From Candidatus Methanophagales archaeon (GTDB taxonomy: Archaea; Halobacteriota; Syntropharchaeia; Alkanophagales; Methanospirareceae): a stretch of 26,959 bases of DNA. The notes beneath the pieces were generated by a model that saw only the letters and a program-made list of their open reading frames with translations, searched no databases and had not been told where the DNA came from. Made by a program: the position numbers and the translations under genes. The first letter of the stretch is position 1. Each line of letters starts with the position of its first letter. Shown here one piece after another: positions 6,991 through 14,517 of the stretch. The stretch spans positions 1 to 26,959 of the forward strand of contig JACGMN010000032.1 of NCBI GenBank assembly GCA_014061035.1, in the 5' to 3' direction.

Positions 6991-8505
6991 ATGGAGATCT
7001 CGCTTAAGAAGATACGGGAAGATGTATGGGAGGTGCCACAGTCGTTTAAAGACTATATGCTGGTGCCAGCACGGGTATACGCTGCTGAATCGCTCTTAAA
7101 TAAGATGCGCCGTGATCTGACGTTACAGCAGACGATCGCTGTCGCGTCACTCCCCGGTGTAGAGAAATACTCTCTGGTTATGCCTGACGGTCATCAGGGC
7201 TATGGCTTTCCAATCGGGGGCGTAGCGGCTACTGACTTTGAGGACGGCGTTATATCGCCAGGTGGAGTTGGATACGACATAAATTGCGGGATTAGACTCA
7301 TCCGAACCAATCTGAGGGAAGAGGACCTACGGCCACATCTGTCAAGGATATTAGATGGCTTATTTGAATGTATTCCATCAGGACTTGGGCTAACGGGGAA
7401 AGTGAAGTTGTCATTCGACCAGTTAGATGAGGTACTGAGAGGCGGTTCTGAATGGTGCATCGAGAATGGCTATGGCTGGGCGGAAGATGTAGAGCGGACA
7501 GAGGATAGGGGGCGATTAAAAGCTGCGAATTCAGATAAGATAGATGCTAAGTCAAAGCAGCGAGGTGCACCTCAGCTCGGTACGCTCGGCTCCGGGAACC
7601 ATTTCTTAGAGGTGCAGGTCGTGGATGAAATCTTTGATGAGCGGATTGCAAAGGCGTATGGAATCGATGAGATAGGGCAGGTAGCGGTTTTAATTCATAC
7701 TGGTGGTCGAGGCTTATCGCACGGTGTTTGCACATACTACCTGAGGAAATTTGAGCGGGAGATGAGGAAAGACTCTGCGCTATCGCGAATACTTAGTTTG
7801 GAGCGTGAACTGGCATGCGATTATCTGCGGAACAGTGCTGGCATGGATTACTTTGAAGCGATGTGCGCGTGTGCGAATTACGCGTTTGCGAACAGGCAGA
7901 TCGCGACATACTGGGTACGAAAAGTCTTTGAGGACGTGCTGGTACAAGAAGCCGAGGATATGGGGATCCGGCTGGTCTATGACGTTGCACATAATATAGC
8001 GAAAGAGGAAGAGCACGTGATAGCGGGTAAGAAGAAGAAGCTGTGTGTGCACCGTAAAGGAGCGACGAGAGCGTTCCCAGCAGGAGATGAACGATTACCT
8101 GCCATTTACCGTAGCGTTGGTCAGCCAGTCTTGATTCCTGGATCGATGGGCACACGCAGTTTCTTAACTGTAGGTACCGAGACAGCGAAGGACGAGACGT
8201 TTGGGAGCTGTGCTCATGGTTCAGGTAGGGAGATGAGCAGGACAGCGGCGATGAAGAAATACAGAGGTAGCGAAGTGAAGGAGGCATTGACGAAGAAGAA
8301 TATACTGGTGAAAGTTAAGGATCGAACGAAGAGAGACGTAAGAAGGAAGCGTGGAAAGGGGATTCAATCAGATAAATACAGCGAACTGGCAGAGGAGGTT
8401 GCGGCAGCTTATAAAGACCCTGAGGTGATAGTCCGGAGTTGTGAGGTAGCAGGAATAGCAAAAAAAATTGCGGCGTTCAGAGCTATTGGTCTGATAAAAG
8501 GGTGA
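6991..8505 (+). CDS. rtcB: RNA-splicing ligase RtcB
   Basis: RtcB is the GTP- and Mn-dependent ligase that joins 2',3'-cyclic-phosphate and 5'-OH RNA ends, mainly tRNA exon halves in archaea. All catalytic landmarks are present in 504 aa: Asp96 and Cys99 in GVGYDINCG, His204 in GSGNHFLEVQ, His236 in HTGGRGLSHG, His334 in DVAHNIAK, and the guanylylated His409 in SCAHGSGREMSR. MPDGHQGYGFPIGGVAA at 64-80 is also conserved. There is no intein, though archaeal rtcB genes often have one. The archaeal activator Archease is not seen nearby. It follows pfdB by one base and precedes cmk by about 40 bp. Confidence 0.97.
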   Translation: MEISLKKIREDVWEVPQSFKDYMLVPARVYAAESLLNKMRRDLTLQQTIAVASLPGVEKYSLVMPDGHQGYGFPIGGVAATDFEDGVISPGGVGYDINCGIRLIRTNLREEDLRPHLSRILDGLFECIPSGLGLTGKVKLSFDQLDEVLRGGSEWCIENGYGWAEDVERTEDRGRLKAANSDKIDAKSKQRGAPQLGTLGSGNHFLEVQVVDEIFDERIAKAYGIDEIGQVAVLIHTGGRGLSHGVCTYYLRKFEREMRKDSALSRILSLERELACDYLRNSAGMDYFEAMCACANYAFANRQIATYWVRKVFEDVLVQEAEDMGIRLVYDVAHNIAKEEEHVIAGKKKKLCVHRKGATRAFPAGDERLPAIYRSVGQPVLIPGSMGTRSFLTVGTETAKDETFGSCAHGSGREMSRTAAMKKYRGSEVKEALTKKNILVKVKDRTKRDVRRKRGKGIQSDKYSELAEEVAAAYKDPEVIVRSCEVAGIAKKIAAFRAIGLIKG

Positions 8506-8530
8506 CGAGAAGAGAGTATATCTTTGATTT

Positions 8531-8550
8531 GAATGGAATGGAATGGAATG
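8531..8550 (+). repeat. (GAATG)x4 microsatellite over the cmk start
   Basis: Four perfect tandem copies of GAATG create ATGs at 8533, 8538, 8543 and 8548. Only the first and last are in the cmk frame. Changes in copy number would leave the last ATG usable. Confidence 0.9.
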
Positions 8551-9090
8551 CGAATAACAATAAGCGGTCTCCCGGGAAGTGGAACGACAACGGTTGCCAA
8601 ATTGTTATCGAATGAGTTATCATTGGAACTCATCTCAGCAGGCGAGATGTTTCGAGAACTGGCGAAGGAAAAGGGCTTGCAGTTATGGCAGTTCAGTAAG
8701 CTGGCAGAGAATAGCGATGATTTTGATAGATGGATAGATGAGAAGCAGGGCGAAGAAGCAATGAAGAGGGAGAATGTCATCGTCGAAGGTAGGCTTTCCG
8801 GATTCTTCGTTCCTACGGCAGATTTGAAGATATGGCTAAAGGCAGAGCCAGATATAAGAGCAGAGCGAGTTGCAGACCGAGAGAAGATAGATTATAAAAC
8901 AGCTCTTTCTGTAATGAAGAGTAGAGAAGAATCTGAGCATAAGCGATATGAGCATTATTATGCGATAGATATGGAGAATCTCTCCATTTACGATCTGGTG
9001 ATAGATTCTTCACGGTGGAGTGGAAGAGACATAATGAAGGTGATAGTGGTGGCGAAGGAGCATCTGCGTGTGGGGGTAACTACTGCTTAG
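8548..9090 (+). CDS. cmk: cytidylate kinase, archaeal type
   Basis: This P-loop kinase phosphorylates CMP/dCMP to the diphosphates. From ATG 8548 the product is 180 aa, starting MRITISGLPGSGTTTVAKLL with the Walker A at 7-14 and SAGEMFRELAKEKG following, as in archaeal Cmk. VEGRLSGFF and an Arg-rich lid (RAERVADREKIDY) are also typical. The start region is a microsatellite, four copies of GAATG at 8531-8550, each with an ATG. The ATGs at 8533 and 8548 are in frame; the latter gives the family's normal beginning. Its TAG stop (9088-9090) runs straight into a family A repeat array. Confidence 0.9.
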   Translation: MRITISGLPGSGTTTVAKLLSNELSLELISAGEMFRELAKEKGLQLWQFSKLAENSDDFDRWIDEKQGEEAMKRENVIVEGRLSGFFVPTADLKIWLKAEPDIRAERVADREKIDYKTALSVMKSREESEHKRYEHYYAIDMENLSIYDLVIDSSRWSGRDIMKVIVVAKEHLRVGVTTA

Positions 9091-9160
9091 GTTCAGGGTT
9101 CAGGGTTCAAGGTTCAAGGTTCAGGGTTCACGGTTCACGGTTAGACCGATGAAAATTGAA
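9090..9160. repeat. family A repeat, copy 2 (single arm with conserved core)
   Basis: A GGTTCAN heptamer array at 9090-9143 begins on the last base of the cmk stop codon. It is followed by a non-heptameric core. Bases 9124-9157 are the reverse complement of 11236-11269 with one mismatch in 34, so this is a defined repeat unit in inverted orientation to the 11.2-kb copy. Confidence 0.85.
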
Positions 9161-9169
9161 CGGTTTGGA

Positions 9170-9238
9170 CCTATGGCGTCATTATGGGGTTGGAAAAGTT
9201 AAGTTTGAAAAAATCCAACCTTATTTTGATGCCATAGG
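9170..9238. repeat. 69-bp imperfect inverted repeat
   Basis: Arms 9170-9193 and 9215-9238 are imperfectly complementary (19 of 24 positions), with the outer ends CCTATGGC/GCCATAGG and inner GGTTGG/CCAACC perfect, around a 21-nt loop. It lies in the convergent gap between cmk and the fmdE-like gene. It could be a structured RNA, a terminator or a small mobile-element relic; nothing in it identifies which. Confidence 0.55.
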
Positions 9239-9315
9239 TTAAATTCCAATCCTTTGAGGTAAATTGTTATTATCCCGATTGTATCCGAGCCGTGCTTTAG
9301 ACAATTTTGTCGCGT

Positions 9316-9353
9316 AAAAATAAGTGGAGGTGATGGTCATAACACTTATTTTT
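9316..9353 (-). terminator. stem-loop with T-run after the fmdE-like gene
   Basis: AAAAATAAGTG (9316-9326) pairs perfectly with CACTTATTTTT (9343-9353) over a 16-nt loop. It lies 12 nt beyond the stop of the minus-strand fmdE-like gene, and both flanks are A/T-runs, so it could end transcripts on either strand of this convergent gap. Archaeal termination depends mainly on T-runs, which this supplies. Confidence 0.5.
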
Positions 9354-9365
9354 TATTTCCTGTTC

Positions 9366-9968
9366 TCATCGTCCATCCCCCTCAAAACACGGAATACAGA
9401 CTATTTTTCCATCTTTATCCCTTCCAAATTCCTCACCAAAATATTCTCCGCAGATAGTGCAGCGTACCGAATCTAATATCCGTTTAAACGTGGGAGCCTC
9501 TATGTGAACCTTCTTGATATCGAATAGTTCCTCACCAGGGAGCTCCATCATTTGCTGCGAGACCTCTTCAGCCATCTTCGTTATCTCCTCCTGCGGAAGA
9601 CGCCCTTCGTCTTTTGCCTTGACGAGATCAGAATTTTGCAAATCCTCCAGTACCTTTCTCTTTACCATCAGACGAAAAGCATCTCTGGTTTCCTGGTTAA
9701 TAAAAGTAACCGCCATCTTCCCATAGTTTTTAACTACTAAGTTTCCCTTGCCGAGAGTGCAACCGCTGGCTGACTGAATACCATCAACCATGCAAGAGAC
9801 ATTCTCTACGATAGCAACTATCTCATCGTCTCCCAGCTTTTGAGCACCAAGTCTCTCAAGTCCAAGCTCAGATGCTCGCACTCCAAAAACTACCCGTGGA
9901 CACAGGTACCCAGAAAACTCAATAGCCTTCTCCAGCTCGCTTTTTTCTTTATTCATATTTTTTACCAT
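9366..9968 (-). CDS. FmdE-family protein with C-terminal zinc ribbon
   Basis: FmdE proteins are encoded near molybdenum formylmethanofuran dehydrogenases, but their exact role is unsettled. From ATG 9968 the product is 200 aa. The family core is clear: LCP near residues 21-23, SCMVDGIQSASGCTLGKGNL, KNYGKMAVTF, then a C-terminal four-Cys zinc ribbon CTICGEYF...CIPC. The usual FHGH.CPG motif reads FSGYLCPRV, so both histidines and the glycine after CP are replaced while the Cys stays. No formylmethanofuran dehydrogenase subunit is in the window. The frame is open up to 10118, but that extension is hydrophobic, low-quality sequence overlapping a TATA box at 10005-10013, so it is rejected. ATG 9956 is an alternative start. 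Confidence 0.82.
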   Translation of the reverse strand: MVKNMNKEKSELEKAIEFSGYLCPRVVFGVRASELGLERLGAQKLGDDEIVAIVENVSCMVDGIQSASGCTLGKGNLVVKNYGKMAVTFINQETRDAFRLMVKRKVLEDLQNSDLVKAKDEGRLPQEEITKMAEEVSQQMMELPGEELFDIKKVHIEAPTFKRILDSVRCTICGEYFGEEFGRDKDGKIVCIPCFEGDGR

Positions 9969-10004
9969 CCTATTTCCATCACCGATATGCAATAATATAT
10001 CAAT

Positions 10005-10013
10005 CAATATAAA
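10005..10013 (-). promoter_or_regulatory. TATA box of the fmdE-like gene
   Basis: On the minus strand TTTATATTG is preceded by CGAAAGCC, an acceptable BRE. Spacing predicts a start site near 9983, about 15 nt before the ATG at 9968, which supports that start over a longer frame. Confidence 0.45.
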
Positions 10014-10239
10014 GGCTTTCGGTTTCTTCTGATATACCCAACACCGGCATAAATAGAATAGAGATAGTTGCACGAGCAGTTGCTTGAATATGTATAATTC
10101 CTGAATTTTTAATATCAATCCATTAAAATTATATAGTTATAACCGATATATAAGTCGGGCTATTAAATTCATCCAATAATATAGTAAGTAGAATATATAC
10201 ATATGCTTTTCATTGTAGCTAAATAATAAGAATGTAAAG

Positions 10240-10248
10240 TATATAAAA
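10240..10248 (+). promoter_or_regulatory. TATA box of the TIM-barrel gene
   Basis: GTAAAGT followed by ATATAAAAT forms a good archaeal BRE/TATA. Its centre is about 26 nt before the ATG at 10270, so the transcript would begin at the start codon and be leaderless. Confidence 0.5.
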
Positions 10249-10269
10249 TAAAAGGAAAAAGAGAAAAAG

Positions 10270-11103
10270 ATGAAAGTAGGAGTAAATTCGCGGATGGCGC
10301 GCGAAGTTTCAGATGGACCTTTGAGCATCTCTTATCTAGACGTGGAGCTTGTGGAGTTGGGGTTCGATGATCTCCCATTGCTGGACCGGTATCTCGAGAT
10401 AAATCAGTCGGCGCTCTCGGCACTTGATTCGTATGACATTGCGTTCTCGCTGCACGCACCAACTTCTGATGCGAGGGAGCCGAACCTGAGGGTTGACCTC
10501 GGCAGAATAGATCGCCGCAATTTTCGGGTGATGGAGCGTGTCTTCGAGATCGCTTCGCTCTTAGATAGCGAGCATATAGTCATTCACGGTGGCGACATCA
10601 GTGCAGGGAATGGTGGTAATGGTAATGGTAATAGTAAGGTAGACGCGGGTGTTTCATATCGCAAAGCGTTCGTAAACACCGTAAGAAACCTTAGGATGCT
10701 TGCTTCTTTAGCTCGTGAATATTCGGTGCTGCTATGCCTCGAGAATCTCGGCGATAACGGAGTCGGAAGCTTTCCGGCTGAGCTTCTTGCACTTCTTCAC
10801 GCGTCAGACCCGGATATTCAAGTAACGTTTGATACCGGGCACGCATTCATCATCGCGGAACGCTACGGTATCCGGGTCAGTGATTTTTTTGAGACGCTCC
10901 GTCTGTTCATAAAGCACGTCCATCTGCACGACAACGATGGCGTTTCTGACCTACATCTGCCGTTAGGCGAGGGAAAAATAGATGCGGAAAGCGTGCTTAG
11001 GGAGATCCGGGATATGCAGCCCGAGAATGTGATCATCGAGCTGAAAAGCTTCGCTGTACCTGAAAATGTAACGACGAGCATAAAGGCTGTGAGTATTCCA
11101 TAA
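10270..11103 (+). CDS. sugar phosphate isomerase/epimerase-like TIM-barrel protein (AP endonuclease 2 superfamily)
   Basis: The 277-aa product has the xylose isomerase-like / endonuclease IV barrel pattern with metal-site residues on successive strands: SLHAPTSD (about 58-65), HIVIHGGD, LCLENLGDN, TFDTGHAF, KHVHLHDNDG and, last, VIIELK. The HDNDG.SDLHLPLGEG.ID block is typical of archaeal members annotated as sugar phosphate isomerase or endonuclease IV-like. It could be a sugar epimerase or a nuclease; the sequence does not decide. A glycine/asparagine patch (GNGGNGNGNSK) comes from three in-frame GGTAAT hexamers at 10615-10632 and probably sits in a loop. The message is predicted leaderless. 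Its stop is followed by a family A hairpin that separates it from convergent hom. Confidence 0.8.
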   Translation: MKVGVNSRMAREVSDGPLSISYLDVELVELGFDDLPLLDRYLEINQSALSALDSYDIAFSLHAPTSDAREPNLRVDLGRIDRRNFRVMERVFEIASLLDSEHIVIHGGDISAGNGGNGNGNSKVDAGVSYRKAFVNTVRNLRMLASLAREYSVLLCLENLGDNGVGSFPAELLALLHASDPDIQVTFDTGHAFIIAERYGIRVSDFFETLRLFIKHVHLHDNDGVSDLHLPLGEGKIDAESVLREIRDMQPENVIIELKSFAVPENVTTSIKAVSIP

Positions 11104-11135
11104 ACCAAACACCTCACACCTATAGAAATACTATT

Positions 11136-11294
11136 GTAACTACTCAGGTTGCCAGGTTCACGGTTCAAGGTTCAGGGTTCAAGGTTGTCAAGCTTGCGCT
11201 CTTCATATTTCTTGAGATATATCTTTGAACCTGTTAATTTTCACCGGTCTAACCGTGAACCGTGAACCCCGGAACTTTGAACCTGAATAGTTAC
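11136..11294. repeat. family A hairpin element with terminal inverted repeats, copy 3
   Basis: This is the most complete copy. Its ends GTAACTACTCAGGTT (11136-11150) and AACCTGAATAGTTAC (11280-11294) are inverted repeats matching at 14 of 15 positions. Inside are opposed heptamer arrays at 11155-11187 and 11251-11286. The stretch 11236-11269 matches the reverse complement of 9124-9157 at 33 of 34 positions. At 159 bp, with no coding capacity and a convergent-gene location, it looks like a small non-autonomous element that may also work as a two-way terminator. Confidence 0.8.
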
Positions 11295-11306
11295 ATACTA
11301 TTTACC

Positions 11307-12344
11307 TTACCCAATGCTTATTATATCAGAGATAACAGCACTTGCTGTTTCGATGGGTCCGGCGCCTTTTCCGACAATCGTGATATCACCAGCCAAGTCT
11401 GTCCGTATTGTTGCAACATTCAACGTGCCACCGACATTAAGTGGATTCTCTTTCGGGACCAGTCGCTGTCTTACGCTCAAATCACCTTCCTGATCCACCG
11501 CTCCTATCAATTTTATCACGTAGCCCGCATCGTCAGCAAGCTTCAATGCATCAAGTGTTATCTCTTCGATGCCTACTACTTCTACATCCTTATACGATGC
11601 ATTCAGCCCGAAGACAAAATTTGCCAGGATTACAAGCTTCAATGCTGTATCTATACCCGAGACATCCTTAGAAGGATCGGCTTCTGCAATTCCAAGCTCC
11701 TGCGCCTCTTTTAACACGTGCTCGTAGGGCAACCCTTCTTCTGTCATTCGCGTTAGAATATAATTGCAAGTCCCATTCAATATGCCCTTCACAGATATTA
11801 TCCTGTTGCCCGCTAAATTCTCTCTTATTAGAGAAATTATCGGCGTAGCTCCACCTACTGTCGATCCAAACCTTAACTCCTTCCCTTTCTTCGCCGCAAG
11901 CTCTATCAGCCGTGTAGACTCTAACGCCATAGGGCCTTTATTCGATGTTACTACATGCCTGCCTGACTCCAGCGCGGTAATTATATGCGACAATCCCGGC
12001 TCGCCATCCACGATATTTGTTGGTGTCGCTTCTACCATTATCTCGTGCTCTACTTCTCTTATCATTTCCAGAGTGGTCATGCCCGTCGTATTTGTATCCA
12101 CATATATATCTTCTGCCTCTTCCCCTTTTCTCTTCCTCTTCTCTCTCTTTAATTTCAATATTGCATCTTCACTCAGTCCGTTCTCATCTACAATAACCCC
12201 TCTCAAATCCGCTATACCGACAATTTTTATATTTATACCGTGTATTCGCGCTATCTCTTCTCGTTTCTGTCTTACTATCTCTGCTACACCACCTCCTACG
12301 TGTCCAAAGCCAGCTATCGAGATCCTCACCGTTTTTTCTTTCAT
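11307..12344 (-). CDS. hom: homoserine dehydrogenase
   Basis: This enzyme reduces aspartate semialdehyde to homoserine with NAD(P)H, at the branch to threonine and methionine. The 345-aa product starts with a Rossmann fold (GFGHVGGG at 12-19). SNKGPMA places the catalytic-domain Asn135-Lys136. GILNGTCNYIL (187-197) and the signature EADPSKDVSGIDTALK (221-236) follow. There is no C-terminal ACT domain, so feedback inhibition by threonine through that domain is not expected. A lysine/arginine-rich insert (KLKREKRKRKGEE, about 64-76) near the end of the nucleotide-binding part is unusual. It lies 40 bp after pyrC on the same strand and may share its transcript. Confidence 0.95.
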   Translation of the reverse strand: MKEKTVRISIAGFGHVGGGVAEIVRQKREEIARIHGINIKIVGIADLRGVIVDENGLSEDAILKLKREKRKRKGEEAEDIYVDTNTTGMTTLEMIREVEHEIMVEATPTNIVDGEPGLSHIITALESGRHVVTSNKGPMALESTRLIELAAKKGKELRFGSTVGGATPIISLIRENLAGNRIISVKGILNGTCNYILTRMTEEGLPYEHVLKEAQELGIAEADPSKDVSGIDTALKLVILANFVFGLNASYKDVEVVGIEEITLDALKLADDAGYVIKLIGAVDQEGDLSVRQRLVPKENPLNVGGTLNVATIRTDLAGDITIVGKGAGPIETASAVISDIISIG

Positions 12345-12383
12345 CTATCTTGAATCGCCAATTATTGTTTTAATAGTATCATC

Positions 12384-13343
12384 CTATCTTATTTTATTGC
12401 CGAATATCTCGTAGATATTGTCAGAGGTCAATTTTTTTATCTGTTCCTTACTAATACCAATCCCGGGCAAGATTTGATTGACAAAATCACCGTAAAGATA
12501 TAGTGAGGGGTATCCAGGCAGATAAGGATGGAATAACTTTTCGCCGCGGGCATGCGGTGCATGGTCTGTCTCTATCCAGTCTATTTTTCCTTCTTTCAGA
12601 TATTCTCTTAATTTCTCGATACTTTTCTTCTCTCTAAGGGGAGGGTTCATTCTATAAAGTAGACCATCCTGCCCTGCAAGCATTTCATTATCCCATAATA
12701 TATGATGTGGCGTCACACCGCAGGTAACGTTCATTTCTCTTCCAGTTTTAGCTTTATCTATCAATTCTACGGCTCCCGGAGATGAAACATGAACAATATG
12801 TAAAATACCTTTGAAATCTGTCTCTCTGACGAGCGCTATTTGATCCTTTACTGACTCTATCTCTGCTTCTTCGGGTCTTGCGTATGAATGAGTGATAGGA
12901 GCTGAAGGATCCCAGAGCGCTTCTTTCAAATAATCTTCTTTCTCGCAATGGACAGCAATTACACCTCTGTAACCCAGAGCAGAAAGAATTTTGTATATTC
13001 TCCTCTGTTCTTCTATCTCAACAACCGATAAAATTCCTCTTGAGTTCGACGCATGCAATTTGATACCGATAACTTCAGTATATTTATCGTAACATTCTAC
13101 CGCACCTTCCAGTTGCTTTTCGTCTGCGGTTGCGCCAACATATAAATAATAGTCTCCAAGTCGATCAACGGGAACGAGTTTCAGTCGTTCTTGAACATCG
13201 TGTTCATACAATATTGGTGGGTCAGTATTCGGCATGTCAAAAATCTTTTCCACGCCCTGTTCCTTTGCAATCTCGAAAACATGCGCTATCGTTTCTTTAT
13301 ATGCCTGCTTACCATCCCTGCAATGCACGTGTGGATCAATCAT
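12384..13343 (-). CDS. pyrC: dihydroorotase-like amidohydrolase, short form
   Basis: This is a probable dihydroorotase (carbamoyl-aspartate to dihydroorotate, pyrimidine synthesis). Metal ligands are in place: His5 and His7 in DPHVHCRDG, Lys95 in GIKLHAS as the carboxylated lysine, His132 in VHCE, His185 in HVSS, and Asp260 in ETDHAPH. FDMPNTDPP (35-43) is the family's conserved strand. At 319 aa it is about 100 shorter than type I enzymes: it begins directly at the HxH strand and lacks the N-terminal beta-sandwich part. The upstream gap is only 55 bp and contains promoter-like sequence, so no 5' coding part has been missed. Another cyclic amidohydrolase role cannot be excluded. Confidence 0.85.
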   Translation of the reverse strand: MIDPHVHCRDGKQAYKETIAHVFEIAKEQGVEKIFDMPNTDPPILYEHDVQERLKLVPVDRLGDYYLYVGATADEKQLEGAVECYDKYTEVIGIKLHASNSRGILSVVEIEEQRRIYKILSALGYRGVIAVHCEKEDYLKEALWDPSAPITHSYARPEEAEIESVKDQIALVRETDFKGILHIVHVSSPGAVELIDKAKTGREMNVTCGVTPHHILWDNEMLAGQDGLLYRMNPPLREKKSIEKLREYLKEGKIDWIETDHAPHARGEKLFHPYLPGYPSLYLYGDFVNQILPGIGISKEQIKKLTSDNIYEIFGNKIR

Positions 13344-13383
13344 GATTAATAGTAATAGACAAATGCATTATTAAAGCGAATGT

Positions 13384-13391
13384 CTATATAT
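13384..13391 (-). promoter_or_regulatory. TATA box in the pyrC-cobT divergent gap
   Basis: TATATATT (plus-strand reading) lies about 44 nt from the pyrC ATG, so on the minus strand it would start transcription near 13361 and leave a leader of about 18 nt. It is only about 10 nt from the cobT ATG, too close to serve that gene in the usual way. cobT may use the AT-rich CATTATTAAAG near 13364. Confidence 0.4.
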
Positions 13392-13398
13392 TACCAAT

Positions 13399-14517
13399 AT
13401 GGCAAAGACAATAAAAGAAGTCATAGAACAGATTAGACCGTTAGATTTAAATGCAATGGAACGCGCGTGGGCACGACATGAGATGCTCACTAAGCCACAG
13501 CGTAGTTTAGGTGTTCTGGAAGAGCTGTCGGTAAAGATCGCAGGCATTACCGGGAATTATATGCCTGAATTGAAGGAGAAAGTGATAGTGACGATGGTCG
13601 GAGACCACGGCGTTGCAGATGAAGGCGTGAGTGCTTTTCCACGAGAAGTAACATCGCAAATGGTCTACAATTTCTTACGTGGCGGTGCTGCAATAAACGT
13701 TCTCGCAAGACATATCGGCGCGAGAGTTCTCGTCGTGGATATTGGCGTGGCAGCAGATATTAATCTTGAACCTGAACCAGCGGCAGGGTATCTGCCAGTG
13801 GGAGATCAGAGTTGTAAATTCATCGCTAAGAAGATCGCTTATGGAACAGCTAACATGACAAAAGGACCGGCAATGAGTTATGACGATGCGAGAAAGTCAA
13901 TAGAAGCGGGAATAGAAGTGCTGGATAACGAGATGAAGGGTGGTAGCGGTATTGACATCGTTGGGGTAGGGGATATGGGAATAGGAAATACGACACCGAG
14001 CAGTGCTATCGTTGCTTTCGTAACCGGCGAGCCTGTCGAGGAGGTAACGGGACGTGGTACGGGTTTGGATGACGCGGGGTTAAAAGCGAAGGTAGAGGTG
14101 ATAAAGAGTGCATTAAAAGTAAATAAGCTGGTTAAAGAAGATGCGAATGCGAATGCGATTGAGATATTAGCGAAGATAGGCGGACTCGAGATAGGAGGAA
14201 TGGCTGGTGTGATGCTCGCCGCGGCATCTAATCGAATTCCTGTCGTCATTGATGGTTTCATATCGAGCACTGCAGCACTCATTGCGTACGAACTCAGTCC
14301 GGAGATAAAGGATTATCTTATTGCGTCACATCTCTCAGTTGAATCCGGTCATCTCGCTATATTAGACTACATCGGAATCGAACCGATGTTCAATCTGAAT
14401 ATGCGACTTGGAGAAGGCACGGGTGCGACAGTTGGAATAAGCATCGTTGAAGCATCATGCAAGATACTGCGTGAGATGGCTACGTTTGAGGACGCGGGCG
14501 TCTCGGAGAAGAAGTGA
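13399..14517 (+). CDS. cobT: nicotinate-nucleotide-dimethylbenzimidazole phosphoribosyltransferase
   Basis: CobT moves phosphoribose from nicotinate mononucleotide to a lower-ligand base, making the alpha-ribazole phosphate needed for the cobamide nucleotide loop. The 372-aa product has the family signatures KPQRSLGVLEELSVKIAGI near the N-terminus, VGDHGVADEGVSAFPREVT in the core, GVGDMGIGNTTPSSAI, and the catalytic glutamate Glu339 in RLGEGTGA. This is the bacterial CobT type. A degenerate in-frame hexamer patch (ANANA, GCGAAT repeats at about 14142-14158) sits in a loop. Its TGA overlaps the GTG start of nadM by 4 bp (GTGA), a strong sign of translational coupling between two genes that use pyridine mononucleotides. 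Confidence 0.93.
   Translation: MAKTIKEVIEQIRPLDLNAMERAWARHEMLTKPQRSLGVLEELSVKIAGITGNYMPELKEKVIVTMVGDHGVADEGVSAFPREVTSQMVYNFLRGGAAINVLARHIGARVLVVDIGVAADINLEPEPAAGYLPVGDQSCKFIAKKIAYGTANMTKGPAMSYDDARKSIEAGIEVLDNEMKGGSGIDIVGVGDMGIGNTTPSSAIVAFVTGEPVEEVTGRGTGLDDAGLKAKVEVIKSALKVNKLVKEDANANAIEILAKIGGLEIGGMAGVMLAAASNRIPVVIDGFISSTAALIAYELSPEIKDYLIASHLSVESGHLAILDYIGIEPMFNLNMRLGEGTGATVGISIVEASCKILREMATFEDAGVSEKK

Larger units (their letters stand above)
9969..10269. other. 301-bp AT-rich divergent intergenic region
   Basis: This gap separates the fmdE-like gene (minus) and the TIM-barrel gene (plus). It contains TATA-like boxes for each (10005-10013 minus, 10240-10248 plus) and many TATA-like words between them. 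No RNA gene or conserved repeat element was recognised. Confidence 0.6.

Noticed and set aside
9969..10118. 50-residue N-terminal extension of the fmdE-like gene
   Set aside because: It overlaps the best BRE/TATA and is unlike the family N-terminus; internal ATGs at 9968 and 9956 fit better.
13344..13398. Cobalamin riboswitch before cobT
   Set aside because: The gap is only 55 bp, too small for the aptamer, and has no B12-box-like sequence.
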